Source: Hyphomonas jannaschiana VP2
GTDB lineage: Bacteria; Pseudomonadota; Alphaproteobacteria; Caulobacterales; Hyphomonadaceae
Length of the DNA: 38,564 nt
Assembly: GCF_000685215.1 (NCBI RefSeq)
Contig: NZ_ARYJ01000019.1
Location: 1-38,564 of the forward strand
Reading direction: 5' to 3'
Positions 6,903 through 15,838 of this stretch are shown here, one piece after another. A model generated the notes under the pieces. That model searched no databases. It saw only the letters and a list, made by a program, of their open reading frames with translations, and was not told the origin of the DNA. Each line of letters begins with the position of its first letter. Position 1 is the stretch's first letter. The position numbers were made by a program, and so were the translations under genes.

Positions 6903-8942
6903 CTATCGTCCTTCCCGGCGCCAGGCCAGCAGAAGGAAGATCACGAGAAGTGCCGCCGCCAGGACCCCCGGCAGCAGGGCCTGGCTGGAGGAGGAGCGCA
7001 CAGCATAGGCACCGCGCTCGCGCAGGCCCAGCCAGTTGCCGCCTGCGGACGACCCGCGTGCTCCGGAGCGGCGGATGTCCGGCAGGCCGGAGCCATCAGC
7101 GTTCAGGCGGAACACGCCGCCGCCCGTAGCGCGGGCCAGCGGCTGCAGCACTTTGATGGTGGACTGAAGGTCGGCATATTCCTTCGGATTGGCCGGCCCG
7201 TTCAGGGCGACCGTTTCCAGTCCGCCCGCCCGGGCGCGGTAAAGGCCGAGCTGGCCGATCGGGGCCTCGGCGGTGAACTGGCCGGGGCCGGTTTCCGTCC
7301 AGGCCGGTTCGATCGTGTCGCCCTCCGGCGTTTCGATCTGTAGCGGCGGGGCCGTGTCCATCAGGCTGCGCAGCTCCACCCGGGCGGTGTCGCCCTCGGC
7401 GGTGAGCTTCAGGCGGCGCTCTTCCAGTTCCGGCTCCTTCATCAGCCAGTGGACGACCCGGCGGATCAGCTCGGAGAACGGGCCGCCGCCGTCATAGCCG
7501 CGGGCCCAGAGCCAGATCTGGTCGGACATCAGCATGCCGACCCGGCCCTGATCGACCCGGTCCAGAACGAGGAGCGGACGGCCATCCGGGGCAGCCAGAA
7601 CCGTGTCGCCGGTTTCTGCTGTTGACTCGATATAGCGCATCCAGCCGCCCCATTTGCGGCCGTCCAGCGGTGCGGTGACCGCGTGGCGCTTGCCGGCTTC
7701 CGTCAGGGCCGGAACGAATTCGCCGGTCCGCACCACGCCGGTCGGCGAGGCTGGCAGGACAGAGGCAAGCGGAGAGCGGGCGAGGCTGGCCGGTCCGGCG
7801 AAATCCTCGCCGGCTGCAATCAGCAGCGCGCCGCCATCGGTCACATAGCGCGCCATATTGGCGAGATAAGTCTGCGTGATGACGCCCCGGCGCTCATACT
7901 GGTCGAAGATGATGAGGTCGAACTCTTTCAGTTTGGCCTCGAACAATTCCTCGGTCGGGAAGGCAATCAGCGCCAGCTCGTCTTCGGAGGCGCTATCGGT
8001 CTTGTAGGGCGGACGCAGGATGGTGAAGTGAACGAGATCGACCGATGGATCGGATTTCAGAAGGTCCCGCCAGGTCCGGCCCGCCTGGTTCGGCTTGCCG
8101 GTCACCAACAGGACGCGCAGCCGGTCCCGCACGCCGGCGAGGCTCGCGGCAGTGCGGTTGTTCGCCATTGTCAGTTCCTGCCGGCCGGGTGGGGCTTCGA
8201 CGACGACAATGTTTTCCCCCCGCCGTTCGATCTCGATCGGCAGCGGGGTCGGCTCTCCGGCCACAACCCGGACGCGCCGTGGAATGCCGCCATTGACGGA
8301 CACATCGAGATCGATTTCCCCGCCATCGGGGTCATCGGCCCGGACGATCAGGTCGGCCGTCTCGCCGACAATGCCAAAGCTTGGCGCCTCGACCAGTTCG
8401 ACGCGCCGGTCGCCCCGGTCTGGGTCGCCGACGATCAGGCCATGAACCGGCCCGATCACGCCTTCGGCGTCCGGGTCTTTGGGTACATCGTGCAGCTGTC
8501 CGTCCGTGATCAGAATGGTGCCGGCGATCCGGTCGCGCGGCACATCGGCCATCAGGCCTTCCAGTGCGCTGTAGAGATGTGTGCCATCATCGTTCGGATC
8601 GCTTTCCAGCACGCGGACCTCAAGGCTCGGATCCTCGGCGAGCTTTGCCTGAACATTCTCATAAGCCTTGCGTGCCGCGGCTTCCCGGTCGCCGATCTCC
8701 ATACTCTCCGACCGGTCCAGCACCACGGCGGCGACCGAGGGAAGGGGTTCGCGCTCTTCATGCACGAGGCTCGGATTCGAGAGTGCGGCGGTGAGCAGCG
8801 TCAGGCCCAGACCGCGCGTCAGCCAGGCGCGTCCTCGCAGGAAGATGTAAGCGAGCCAGGCCAGCGCGGTGATCGCCACGAGGCCCCACAGAAGAGGCCA
8901 GCCAGGAAAGGGATCAAACCCGATACGAACGGCTTCGATCAT
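6903..8942 (-). CDS. Membrane vWA-domain protein with glutamine-amidotransferase-like region
   Basis: 679 residues. Two N-terminal membrane helices (about 16-36 and 41-56) precede a von Willebrand A-like domain with an intact metal-ion-dependent adhesion motif, DRSES, at residues 76-80, and a later strand GTILITDG. A beta-rich section follows, then a segment with a Rossmann-like pattern (RVLLVTGKPNQAG, DLIIFDQYERRG, GALLIAAGEDFAG) that matches the class I glutamine-amidotransferase-like domain of this family but lacks a clear catalytic cysteine. A last helix near 655-672 ends with basic residues. It overlaps the DUF4159 gene by 4 bases. Role: family members accompany MoxR ATPases, where vWA proteins are thought to act as metal-dependent adaptors. 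The exact client is unknown. Confidence 0.85.
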   Translation of the reverse strand: MIEAVRIGFDPFPGWPLLWGLVAITALAWLAYIFLRGRAWLTRGLGLTLLTAALSNPSLVHEEREPLPSVAAVVLDRSESMEIGDREAAARKAYENVQAKLAEDPSLEVRVLESDPNDDGTHLYSALEGLMADVPRDRIAGTILITDGQLHDVPKDPDAEGVIGPVHGLIVGDPDRGDRRVELVEAPSFGIVGETADLIVRADDPDGGEIDLDVSVNGGIPRRVRVVAGEPTPLPIEIERRGENIVVVEAPPGRQELTMANNRTAASLAGVRDRLRVLLVTGKPNQAGRTWRDLLKSDPSVDLVHFTILRPPYKTDSASEDELALIAFPTEELFEAKLKEFDLIIFDQYERRGVITQTYLANMARYVTDGGALLIAAGEDFAGPASLARSPLASVLPASPTGVVRTGEFVPALTEAGKRHAVTAPLDGRKWGGWMRYIESTAETGDTVLAAPDGRPLLVLDRVDQGRVGMLMSDQIWLWARGYDGGGPFSELIRRVVHWLMKEPELEERRLKLTAEGDTARVELRSLMDTAPPLQIETPEGDTIEPAWTETGPGQFTAEAPIGQLGLYRARAGGLETVALNGPANPKEYADLQSTIKVLQPLARATGGGVFRLNADGSGLPDIRRSGARGSSAGGNWLGLRERGAYAVRSSSSQALLPGVLAAALLVIFLLLAWRREGR

Positions 8943-11818
8943 TGCGGCACCCCGTTCGGCAGGAATTGCGGCTCATCTCTCGCGGGATTGTTCCGGGGTG
9001 GGCTGGGGCCGAAGCCGCCGGGGCTTGCATCCCCGTCGCCCAGTCGCTCCAGAAGGGCGGGCAGGTGAACCTGATCGTCCTTGTAGCTGCCGGTCAGGAT
9101 ATACATGACGAGGTTGACGCCGAAGCGCCGCGCCATTTCCCGCTGGTCTTCGCCGCCGTCGACGGAATAGAGGTCGCGGCCCCGCTCATCGACGGCCCAG
9201 GCGGAGATCCAGTCGGCATCACCGATGAAAAGCCCGGACACGCCATCCCCTCGCGGTGCCGAAGCGGAACCGGCCTGTTCGATCCACAACTGACGACCGG
9301 CATACCGGCCGGGAAAATCTGCCAGAAGATAGAAGGACCGGGTCAGGACATGATTGGACGGCACTGGCTGGAGCGGCGGGGCATCGAGCCCTTCAAGCAG
9401 AGTCTCCAGCCGCGTGATCTCGGTGGAGCCGGGCGTGTCGCCATCGCGGGTGTCGATCACCAGCGCGCCGCCGGAGCGAAGATATGCGTTGAGGCGCGCG
9501 ATGGCCCGTTCCGACAACGGCGCCGCGCCTTGCGGTACGGCGAAATAGATCAGGGGGTAGAGTTCCAGCGGACTGGTTTCGAGGTCCAGCTCGTCCGGCA
9601 TTTCCGGTTCGACGGAGGTGCGGTTGTAGAGCGTGGTCGACAGGCCGAAGAGGCCGGCGCGGGCGCGCTCGTTCAGGGCAAAGTCAGGGGTCTTCACATA
9701 GCCGAACCGCATGCGAAGGGCCGCGTCGACATCCGATTGCGGGGCATCGCCGCGTGGCAGGGGAATGATCTGCGGGCCGGTGGGCACGCGGCGGTAGGAT
9801 CCGTCCGGCATCAGACGATACTGGTATTCCTGCGCGCTGGCGTGCGGAGACGGAGCAACCAACATACCGGCGAGTAACAAGACTGCGGCCATGCCGGACC
9901 TGCGGCCAGGCCGGGGCAGGTGACCGGCAACCAGGAGGGCGACGAACAGGTCCAGCGCGAGCAGGACCGCCGCCAGGCTCAGCAGCGGACCGGCCAGGCG
10001 CATCGCCCGGGCTTCGGCGTCGCCAAGCAGGCGCGCGGCGGGCGGCCAGGCAGCAATCCGTTCGAGCTTCGCATTGCGGGCGGCATTCAGGGCGCGGGTC
10101 CCGGCAGGGCCCTGGTAAAGCCCGGGCGGGTGGGCTTCGGACGGCGCAATCCCGGCAAAGTCCGCAGCCTTCAGCGGTGCAGCGGCCGGGCCGGGCGATT
10201 GAAGCCGTCCGTATCCGTCCAGAACCAGTTTTGGCGTATAGGCGCCTTCCTCGTCATTGACCGACTCGCCCCGGCCGGCGGCGATGCAGCGGCGCAGCAT
10301 CTGCGGGAAGAGGTCGGAATAGGCGAGGTTTGCCCAGTCCGGCCCGGCGGTGATGTGGAAGAGGATGATCGTTCCGTTACCACGCGCATCGGCGGTGACA
10401 AGCGGCGAGCCATCGGCCAGCCGGGCCCAGGTATGGCTGGAAAGCTCCGGCCCCGGACGGGCAAGGACCTGTTGTGTGATCCGGACATCCGGCGGCACGG
10501 TCAGGCCGTCGAAGGGAGAGGACTCGGAAAAGGGGGCGAGGGCTTGCGGCTCGTCCCAGGCGAGGGCGCCGCCAAGGGCACGGGAGGCCCGGCGGAGCGG
10601 GACGGGCAAGAGGTCGTCACCCTGCGCGGCCAGGCGCGGCCCGGCAAAGCGGATCAGCGCGCCGCCATTCTCAACCCAGTCGGCGAGGCGTTTTTCGTCC
10701 TCCGGCAGGATCTGCCCGACATCGGCGAGGATGATCGCATCGGGCGACTCGGCGACCAGCGTCTCCACGCTGCCTTCGGTGATCGAAGCGAAAGGTTCCA
10801 GCGCCTTGCGGACATAGTGCATATCGGAGAGGAGCGGCTGGGCTGCGGCGCCGGCATCGACGAGGCCGACGCGCCGGGAACGGTCGGAGGAGTCCCACAG
10901 CCAGACCGTCCCGGCGCCCTGGCGGCCGGTAACGGTAAAGCGGGCGATCCGGGCGAGGGCCGCAGCCGGAATGGTGAAGCTGGCGGTGGCGTCGGTTTCC
11001 CCGTCGCTGAAAGTCGCTTCAGCTGTTGCGAGCGCGGAGCCATCCAGCGTGAGGGCCGAGACGAAGGCGCGTTCCTCGCCACTCGTCTCCACGCGGCGAA
11101 GCGTGACGGCGACCGAGTCGGTTTCGGAGGTGAGGCCGGTGATTGCTGCCGGCGTGTGCGGCGGGGCCGCGAAGACAGTTAGCGGCGCGCGGGCGGACAG
11201 GTCTGCCGCGAAGGCCCGGCCGCCGGCGTTTTCCAGTCCGTCGCTGGCCCAGAAGATGCGGGCTGGTTTCAGCCCGGCCGCGTCCAGGCGGGCGAGGGCG
11301 TCTTCCCGGCTGGTTCCCCAGGGCTGCGGCCTGAGGGACGAGATGCGCTTGGCGGCATCGGTTGTGGTGAGCCGTTCGGACGGATCATTGTTCAGCTGCT
11401 GCGGCGCGGTCAGTAACAGGTGAACCGGCATGTCGCGGCTACCGGTGTCGAGCGTCGCGGTCGCGGCATTGACCAGTTCGCTCCAGCGCGGGGCCGACGG
11501 CCAGCCATTGTCCATCACGATCAGGAGCGGGCCGGATCCTTCCACGGAGTCTGTCCTGGCGCCGGGCGCGTAGACCGGCTGGGAGAGGCCGAGGATCGCG
11601 GCAGTGACCGCCAGTGTGCGGATCAGCCAGACCCACCAGGGCGTGCGGGCCGGCGTCTCTTCCTTCGGCTCCATATCGTCGAGGATGCGCAGGGAGGGAA
11701 GCTCTATGTCTTTCGGGGCAGGCGGGGTGGCGCGCAGGATCCACCAGATCACCGGCAGGGCGATCAGGGCGGCAAGTGCCCAGGGCGCGCCGAACAGGAA
11801 GGGACCGAGCGCCGTCAC
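8939..11818 (-). CDS. BatA-like N-terminus fused to DUF4159, membrane protein
   Basis: 959 residues. The first 80 residues carry two membrane helices in the BatA (aerotolerance regulator N-terminal) pattern: FLFGAPWALAALIALPVIWW, then a second helix at 62-78. A vWA-like region follows, but its metal motif is degenerate: LIVMDNGWPSAP at 99-110 has D-N-G-W-P-S where DxSxS is expected. Two more helices (about 613-633 and 643-656) lead into DUF4159 at roughly 695-915 (RFGYVKTPDFALNERARAGL, YPLIYFAVPQG, GALVIDTRDG). The C-terminal tail is proline-rich. Both ends overlap neighbouring genes by 4 bases, so translation is coupled from DUF58 to vWA. DUF4159 has no established biochemical function. The context suggests an envelope-associated platform served by MoxR. 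Confidence 0.9.
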   Translation of the reverse strand: MTALGPFLFGAPWALAALIALPVIWWILRATPPAPKDIELPSLRILDDMEPKEETPARTPWWVWLIRTLAVTAAILGLSQPVYAPGARTDSVEGSGPLLIVMDNGWPSAPRWSELVNAATATLDTGSRDMPVHLLLTAPQQLNNDPSERLTTTDAAKRISSLRPQPWGTSREDALARLDAAGLKPARIFWASDGLENAGGRAFAADLSARAPLTVFAAPPHTPAAITGLTSETDSVAVTLRRVETSGEERAFVSALTLDGSALATAEATFSDGETDATASFTIPAAALARIARFTVTGRQGAGTVWLWDSSDRSRRVGLVDAGAAAQPLLSDMHYVRKALEPFASITEGSVETLVAESPDAIILADVGQILPEDEKRLADWVENGGALIRFAGPRLAAQGDDLLPVPLRRASRALGGALAWDEPQALAPFSESSPFDGLTVPPDVRITQQVLARPGPELSSHTWARLADGSPLVTADARGNGTIILFHITAGPDWANLAYSDLFPQMLRRCIAAGRGESVNDEEGAYTPKLVLDGYGRLQSPGPAAAPLKAADFAGIAPSEAHPPGLYQGPAGTRALNAARNAKLERIAAWPPAARLLGDAEARAMRLAGPLLSLAAVLLALDLFVALLVAGHLPRPGRRSGMAAVLLLAGMLVAPSPHASAQEYQYRLMPDGSYRRVPTGPQIIPLPRGDAPQSDVDAALRMRFGYVKTPDFALNERARAGLFGLSTTLYNRTSVEPEMPDELDLETSPLELYPLIYFAVPQGAAPLSERAIARLNAYLRSGGALVIDTRDGDTPGSTEITRLETLLEGLDAPPLQPVPSNHVLTRSFYLLADFPGRYAGRQLWIEQAGSASAPRGDGVSGLFIGDADWISAWAVDERGRDLYSVDGGEDQREMARRFGVNLVMYILTGSYKDDQVHLPALLERLGDGDASPGGFGPSPPRNNPARDEPQFLPNGVPQ

Positions 11819-12681
11819 AGTTTCGCTCCGAAGCTTTCAAGCTGGGCCTTCAGGCGCGCGGCGCTCTGCAGAAGTGGCTGGCCCGAAACATGGGAGACAA
11901 AGCGCCAGCCCATCCGGTTTGTCAGCTCGCTGAGCGCATCGCGCTGGGCGGCGAAGCGGCGGTGATAGTCCTCGCGGATGGTTTCGGCCCGGCCGAAGAT
12001 TCGGGAAAGGGCAGAGCCCGGCCGGTGCAGTTTTACGCGGCCTTCGAAGGGGAAGTCGACTTCCACAGGCGACGAGACGGCCAGCAGGATACCTTCCGGG
12101 CATTTTCCGGCCAGTGGCGCCAGCCGGGCCTGCCATTCCGGGATCGGATCATAAAAGTCCGAGGCAACAATCAGCGTGGCGGAGCTGCGCGGCGGCGCCG
12201 GGAAATTTCCGCCTGTGCCACGTCCCAGTTCTTCCGAGAGCCGGTCGACTGCGCGCTTGCCGAAACTTGCGCCGCGCCCGCCGCCAAGGGCGCCGACCCG
12301 CTCGCCATCCTTGGACAGCATGATCGCGAGCGAGAGCATGAGAACGGTCGCTTCCTCCGCCTTGGTGCGCAGTTCCCCCTCGGCTTTCCAGCGGAAGCCC
12401 GGATTGTCGTCGCACCAGAAAAGGACCGTGCGGGCGGTTTCCAGTTCCGTCTCGCGGACGAAGAGTTCATTGCCCTTGGCAGAGCGGCGCCAGTCGACCC
12501 GCTCGGCGGCGTCTTCCTGGGCATAGCGGCGGTACTGCCAGAAATGCTCGCCCGTGCCAGGGCGGCGGCGTCCGGCCGAGCCGATATGCGCCGCTTCGCT
12601 GGCCTCGGCCTTGAAGTTCAGGCCGGGCAGCTGGCGGGCAAGGGCTTCGGCTTCGGCACGAAGATCGGCAGCGGGGGTCAT
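11815..12681 (-). CDS. DUF58 domain protein (MoxR-associated)
   Basis: 288 residues. The DUF58 signature is plain at 51-70 (RRYAQEDAAERVDWRRSAKG; family form R-x-Y-x-x-G-D-x-x-R-x-I-D-W-x-x-x-A). This is followed by the vWA-like strand at about 86-96, LFWCDDNPGF, where many relatives have D-x-S-x-S; here the motif is D-D-N-P-G-F and looks non-functional for metal binding. DUF58 proteins sit next to MoxR ATPases across bacteria and are thought to be their adaptors or clients. The start shares ATGA with the small lipoprotein gene upstream, and the 3' end shares ATGA with the DUF4159 gene. Confidence 0.9.
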   Translation of the reverse strand: MTPAADLRAEAEALARQLPGLNFKAEASEAAHIGSAGRRRPGTGEHFWQYRRYAQEDAAERVDWRRSAKGNELFVRETELETARTVLFWCDDNPGFRWKAEGELRTKAEEATVLMLSLAIMLSKDGERVGALGGGRGASFGKRAVDRLSEELGRGTGGNFPAPPRSSATLIVASDFYDPIPEWQARLAPLAGKCPEGILLAVSSPVEVDFPFEGRVKLHRPGSALSRIFGRAETIREDYHRRFAAQRDALSELTNRMGWRFVSHVSGQPLLQSAARLKAQLESFGAKL

Positions 12682-13091
12682 TTTAGAAGGGTCGCTGCGC
12701 AGGTGCGGGCACCATCAAGTTCCTGCTCCCATGTCTGGATCGCCTCATCTTTGAACCGTTCGATATGAGCCTGATCCGGTACAACTGTGATATTCTGGCT
12801 GGGGCTTAAGAGGCTCTCAATTTCGTAGAGTGGGTTCGGAGGTAATCCATATTCCTTGTCCAGTTCAGACGCGAGACTGGCTAATTCGCGTTTTGCAGCT
12901 TTGGATTTGTTGGTGCTGATGGCATCGCCAGCCATTTGAACCTTGAAGATTGCTTGATTTATTGTGTTGCGGCACGCCATATAATTATTATCCAACGGCC
13001 CCGGATCTGCAGCTGGTTCGCATCCGGCTGCTGTACAGCACGCAAACGCAGCGATGATCCAGTCCATGCGAGAATGGGCGTTGGAAAGCAT
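12678..13091 (-). CDS. Small putative lipoprotein of atypical composition
   Basis: 137 residues from the ATG at 13091; an in-frame ATG at 13067 is an alternative. The N-terminus has a hydrophobic stretch ending TAAGC, which fits a lipoprotein signal (lipobox, cysteine near residue 23), giving an outer- or inner-membrane-anchored periplasmic protein. The mature part is polar and helical (KSKAAKRELASLASELDKEYG) with two further cysteines (YMACRNT and ARTCAAT). I recognise no family. Base composition is unlike the neighbours: by hand count 115 of 240 bases in 12781-13020 are G or C, against well over 60 percent on both sides. It lies 9 bases after moxR and overlaps DUF58 by 4 bases, so it is integrated in the operon despite looking acquired. 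Confidence 0.7.
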   Translation of the reverse strand: MLSNAHSRMDWIIAAFACCTAAGCEPAADPGPLDNNYMACRNTINQAIFKVQMAGDAISTNKSKAAKRELASLASELDKEYGLPPNPLYEIESLLSPSQNITVVPDQAHIERFKDEAIQTWEQELDGARTCAATLLK

Positions 13092-13100
13092 TTGAATGTA

Positions 13101-14099
13101 CTACGCCACTTTCCGTGCGAGGTCGTTGATCAGGTCTGCGAGGCTTGGCGCTTCGCCGGTCGGGTCATAGCGCATGGCCATGCGGTGGCCGAGGCAGGGC
13201 TCTGCCAGCGCTTCGACATCTTCGAGGCTCGGCGCGAACCGGCCGCGCAGCAGGGCGCGGGAGCGGGCCGCCAGCATCAACGCCTGTCCGGCACGCGGGG
13301 AAGGGCCCCAGTCGACGAGGCGTTTCACATGCGGGTCTGAGGTCTGTTCCGGCCGCGCTTCACGGACGAGGGAGAGGATGGCCGAGACGATCCTCTCGCC
13401 GACCGGCATTTTTCGCACCAGCGCCTGAAGTGCCATCAGCCGCTCGGCATCGAGAGCCGGGCGCACGGTCTGATCGGCGCCGCCGGTCGTTTCGATCAGG
13501 ATGCGGCGCTCAGTGTCGAGGTCCGGATAGTTGACGTCCACTTTTAGAAGGAAGCGGTCCAGCTGGGCTTCGGGCAGCGGATAGGTGCCTTCCTGCTCGA
13601 TCGGGTTCTGGGTGGCGAGGACATGGAAAGGTGCGGGCAGGTCATGCCGGACGCCGGCCACAGTCACGTGACGTTCCTGCATGGCCTGCAGAAGGGCAGA
13701 CTGGGTGCGCGGGGAGGCACGGTTGATCTCGTCCGCCATCAGGAGCTGAGTGAAGATCGGGCCGCGCAGGAAGCGGAAACTCCGCTGGCCGCTGGCGCTC
13801 TCGTCGAGAACCTCTGAGCCGAGGATATCCGACGGCATCAGGTCCGGCGTGAACTGGATCCGCTGGTTGGTCAGGCCAAGCGCGGTGCCCATGGCTTCCA
13901 CGAGACGCGTCTTGGCAAGGCCCGGCGCGCCGATCAGCAGGGCGTGCCCGCCCGCCAGCACGGCGGCCAGCGACAGCTCGACAACCTGCTCCTGGCCGAA
14001 CACGGCCTTGGCGATTTCGGCTTTCACCTGCTGCAGGGTTTCGGCGGCGGCCTCGGCATCGGCGACAATCGCCTCGGCAGTCACATCAGTATCAGCCAT
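13101..14099 (-). CDS. MoxR-family AAA+ ATPase
   Basis: 332 residues. Walker A is GAPGLAKT (57-64), Walker B LLMADEINR (119-127), and the MoxR-typical stretches LMPSDILGSEV, RGPIFTQL, QNPIEQEGTYPLPEAQLDRF are all present. MoxR proteins form ring ATPases that act as chaperones for metal-centre insertion or complex assembly together with vWA proteins. Here the partners are encoded directly downstream (DUF58, DUF4159, vWA). It is divergent from the DUF1285 gene with 76 bases between start codons, so the two operons have back-to-back promoters. It is the first gene of the operon. Confidence 0.95.
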   Translation of the reverse strand: MADTDVTAEAIVADAEAAAETLQQVKAEIAKAVFGQEQVVELSLAAVLAGGHALLIGAPGLAKTRLVEAMGTALGLTNQRIQFTPDLMPSDILGSEVLDESASGQRSFRFLRGPIFTQLLMADEINRASPRTQSALLQAMQERHVTVAGVRHDLPAPFHVLATQNPIEQEGTYPLPEAQLDRFLLKVDVNYPDLDTERRILIETTGGADQTVRPALDAERLMALQALVRKMPVGERIVSAILSLVREARPEQTSDPHVKRLVDWGPSPRAGQALMLAARSRALLRGRFAPSLEDVEALAEPCLGHRMAMRYDPTGEAPSLADLINDLARKVA

Positions 14100-14175
14100 A
14101 TTCTAAAAGCGTCTCCGGGTTTGCGTCATGTGCAATCAGACCTATTTGTAAGGCCTCTTCAAGGCGGAGGAAGGT

Positions 14176-14763
14176 GTGACATCCAGTTCAACGACCACAA
14201 TCAGCCTTGAAGAAACGCTGAAAGACATCCTGCCTGAGGGCAAGCTGGATGGAAAGCTGCCGCCTGTGCATCTCTGGCAGCCCGAGCACAGTGCCGACAT
14301 CGGCATGGAAATCCACGCCGACGGCAGCTGGTGGCACGAGGGATCGCGCATTAACCGGGACCGGCTGGTGAAGCTGTTTTCCCGCATCCTGCGCAAGGAT
14401 GAAGACGGTCAGACCTGGCTGGTCACGCCCTACGAAAAAGTGATCGTGAAGGTCGAGGATGCCCCATTCCTGGGCGTCCGGGTGGACCGTGTCGGCGAGC
14501 CGGGCAGGGATCAGACGCTCGCTTTCCTGACAAATCTGGATGACATCACGCTGGCCGGGCCGGAGGCGCCGATCCGCGTCGAGACCGATCCGGAAACAGG
14601 CGAGCCGGCGCCATATGTGCTGGTGCGCGGGCGGCTGGAAGCGAAGCTGACCCGGCCGGTCTTCTATGAGCTGGTCGAACTGGCCGAGCCCTCGCCGGAT
14701 GACCCGGATGTGCTTGGCGTCTGGAGCCAGGGCGTGTTCTTCCCCATCGGGCCGGCGGCGTGA
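14176..14763 (+). CDS. DUF1285 family protein
   Basis: 195 residues beginning at a GTG preceded by a strong GGAGGAAG ribosome site. The family core is visible: PPVHLWQPEHSADIGMEI, then DGSWWHEGSRINRDRLVKLFSRIL and DGQTWLVTPYEK. DUF1285 proteins are widespread in Proteobacteria, structurally characterised but without an assigned role. In Alphaproteobacteria they commonly precede a NUDIX hydrolase and CCA transferase, as here. The stop overlaps the possible GTG start of the NUDIX gene, suggesting coupling. Function unknown. Confidence 0.88.
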   Translation: MTSSSTTTISLEETLKDILPEGKLDGKLPPVHLWQPEHSADIGMEIHADGSWWHEGSRINRDRLVKLFSRILRKDEDGQTWLVTPYEKVIVKVEDAPFLGVRVDRVGEPGRDQTLAFLTNLDDITLAGPEAPIRVETDPETGEPAPYVLVRGRLEAKLTRPVFYELVELAEPSPDDPDVLGVWSQGVFFPIGPAA

Positions 14764-14774
14764 AGGCGAACATC

Positions 14775-15395
14775 ATGTCCTGGTCCGGTCTCGAAGACTT
14801 CATTGCGCGCGTCGAATCGCGGCTCGATCCGCCGGTTGGTAATGGCCGGCTGGGGGAGACAGGCGACATGGATTTCCTGTCACCGGAAGAAGTCGCGATC
14901 ATCCGGCCGGCTGCCGTGCTGGTCGGTGTGATTCCGCGGGTCTCAGGCCCGACGGCGCTACTCACCGTGCGGCCGACGACCATGGCCGATCATGCCGGGC
15001 AGGTGGCCTTTCCGGGTGGCAAGATAGACCCGATCGACCTCGACGAGGTGGCAGCGGCCCTTCGTGAATCGGAAGAAGAGGTCGGCGTCGTCCCGGATGA
15101 CGTGCAGATCCTCGGCAAGGGCGCGCCTTATGTGACCGGGACGCGCTATCGTATCACCCCAGTCGTGGGCCTCCTGCCGGCGGACTTCGAGCCCGTGCCG
15201 GACCCGACCGAGGTGGCTGACGTGTTCGAAACCCCGCTCGATTTCCTGATGGACGCCCGCAATCACCGGATGGGGGAGGCGATCTATCGGGGCAAACCGC
15301 GCCGGTATTATGAGATGCCGCACAATGGCTACCGCATCTGGGGCGTAACCGCGGGAATCATCCAGCGGCTCTATGAAACGCTCTACGAAGCGTAA
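14775..15395 (+). CDS. CoA pyrophosphatase (NUDIX hydrolase, NudL/UPF0035 type)
   Basis: About 206 residues. It carries the UPF0035/NudL signature LTVRPTTMADHAGQVAFPGG followed by the NUDIX helix residues AALRESEEEVGV (R-E-x-x-E-E-x-G). Enzymes of this type cleave CoA or acyl-CoA into phosphopantetheine and 3',5'-ADP, a CoA-turnover or housecleaning role in the cytoplasm. I place the start at the ATG at 14775 because GAAGG lies about 8 bases before it. A GTG at 14760 overlapping the DUF1285 stop is the alternative and adds five residues. It is part of the alphaproteobacterial string leading to CCA transferase. Confidence 0.9.
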   Translation: MSWSGLEDFIARVESRLDPPVGNGRLGETGDMDFLSPEEVAIIRPAAVLVGVIPRVSGPTALLTVRPTTMADHAGQVAFPGGKIDPIDLDEVAAALRESEEEVGVVPDDVQILGKGAPYVTGTRYRITPVVGLLPADFEPVPDPTEVADVFETPLDFLMDARNHRMGEAIYRGKPRRYYEMPHNGYRIWGVTAGIIQRLYETLYEA

Positions 15396-15472
15396 GGCAT
15401 TGTCTGTTTAGGGTTTCGCTGGTTTCGGCATCTGCCTATCCTGACGAATACCAAAAGCGAGGAACCGGAACA

Positions 15473-15838
15473 TTGGCCGGACGGATACTCTTCGAACTCT
15501 TTTTCTTCTCGATCCCGTTCGTCGTGTTCGGGCTCTACCTTCTGGCCACGACGACGGCAGAGCATGAAGGCCGGCGGAAGTGGCCAATCAACATGCTGTT
15601 CCTGATCGGGCTGGGGCTGGCAGTGGCGGGCTTCTTCGCGATGACCTTCCTGGAAAAGCGCGAACCGGAAATGTGCCAGAAGCCGACCCGCTATGTGGAT
15701 GGCAAACTGGTGCCGGGAGAGTTTTATCCCTGCGCCCATGACCTGAAAGACGCGGGTCGGGCCGGCAGCGCCGATCCGGGCGGCTCGGTCGAACTGCCCA
15801 CCGACGGGACGGATGTCACGGAAAATGGCCCGGACTGA
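15473..15838 (+). CDS. Small membrane protein, DUF6111-like
   Basis: 121 residues starting at a TTG, supported by GAGGA 9 bases upstream. Two membrane helices (about 7-25 and 40-58) flank a short basic loop, followed by a polar C-terminal half with the motif CQKPTRYVDGKLVPGEFYPC. Small two-helix proteins of the DUF6111 family occupy this place between the NUDIX and CCA genes in many Alphaproteobacteria, so the name rests on size, topology and position. The two cysteines in the tail may form a disulfide if the tail is periplasmic. It overlaps the next gene by 26 bases. Function unknown. Confidence 0.65.
   Translation: MAGRILFELFFFSIPFVVFGLYLLATTTAEHEGRRKWPINMLFLIGLGLAVAGFFAMTFLEKREPEMCQKPTRYVDGKLVPGEFYPCAHDLKDAGRAGSADPGGSVELPTDGTDVTENGPD

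Noticed and set aside
7683..9068. Long open frame on the plus strand across the vWA gene
   Set aside because: It is antisense to a protein with clear domains and overlapping operon neighbours; its translation is compositionally odd and shows no motifs. High GC creates such open antisense frames.
9920..11182. Long plus-strand frame antisense to the DUF4159 gene
   Set aside because: Gly/Arg-rich translation with no domain; the minus strand carries recognisable DUF4159 and BatA-like regions.
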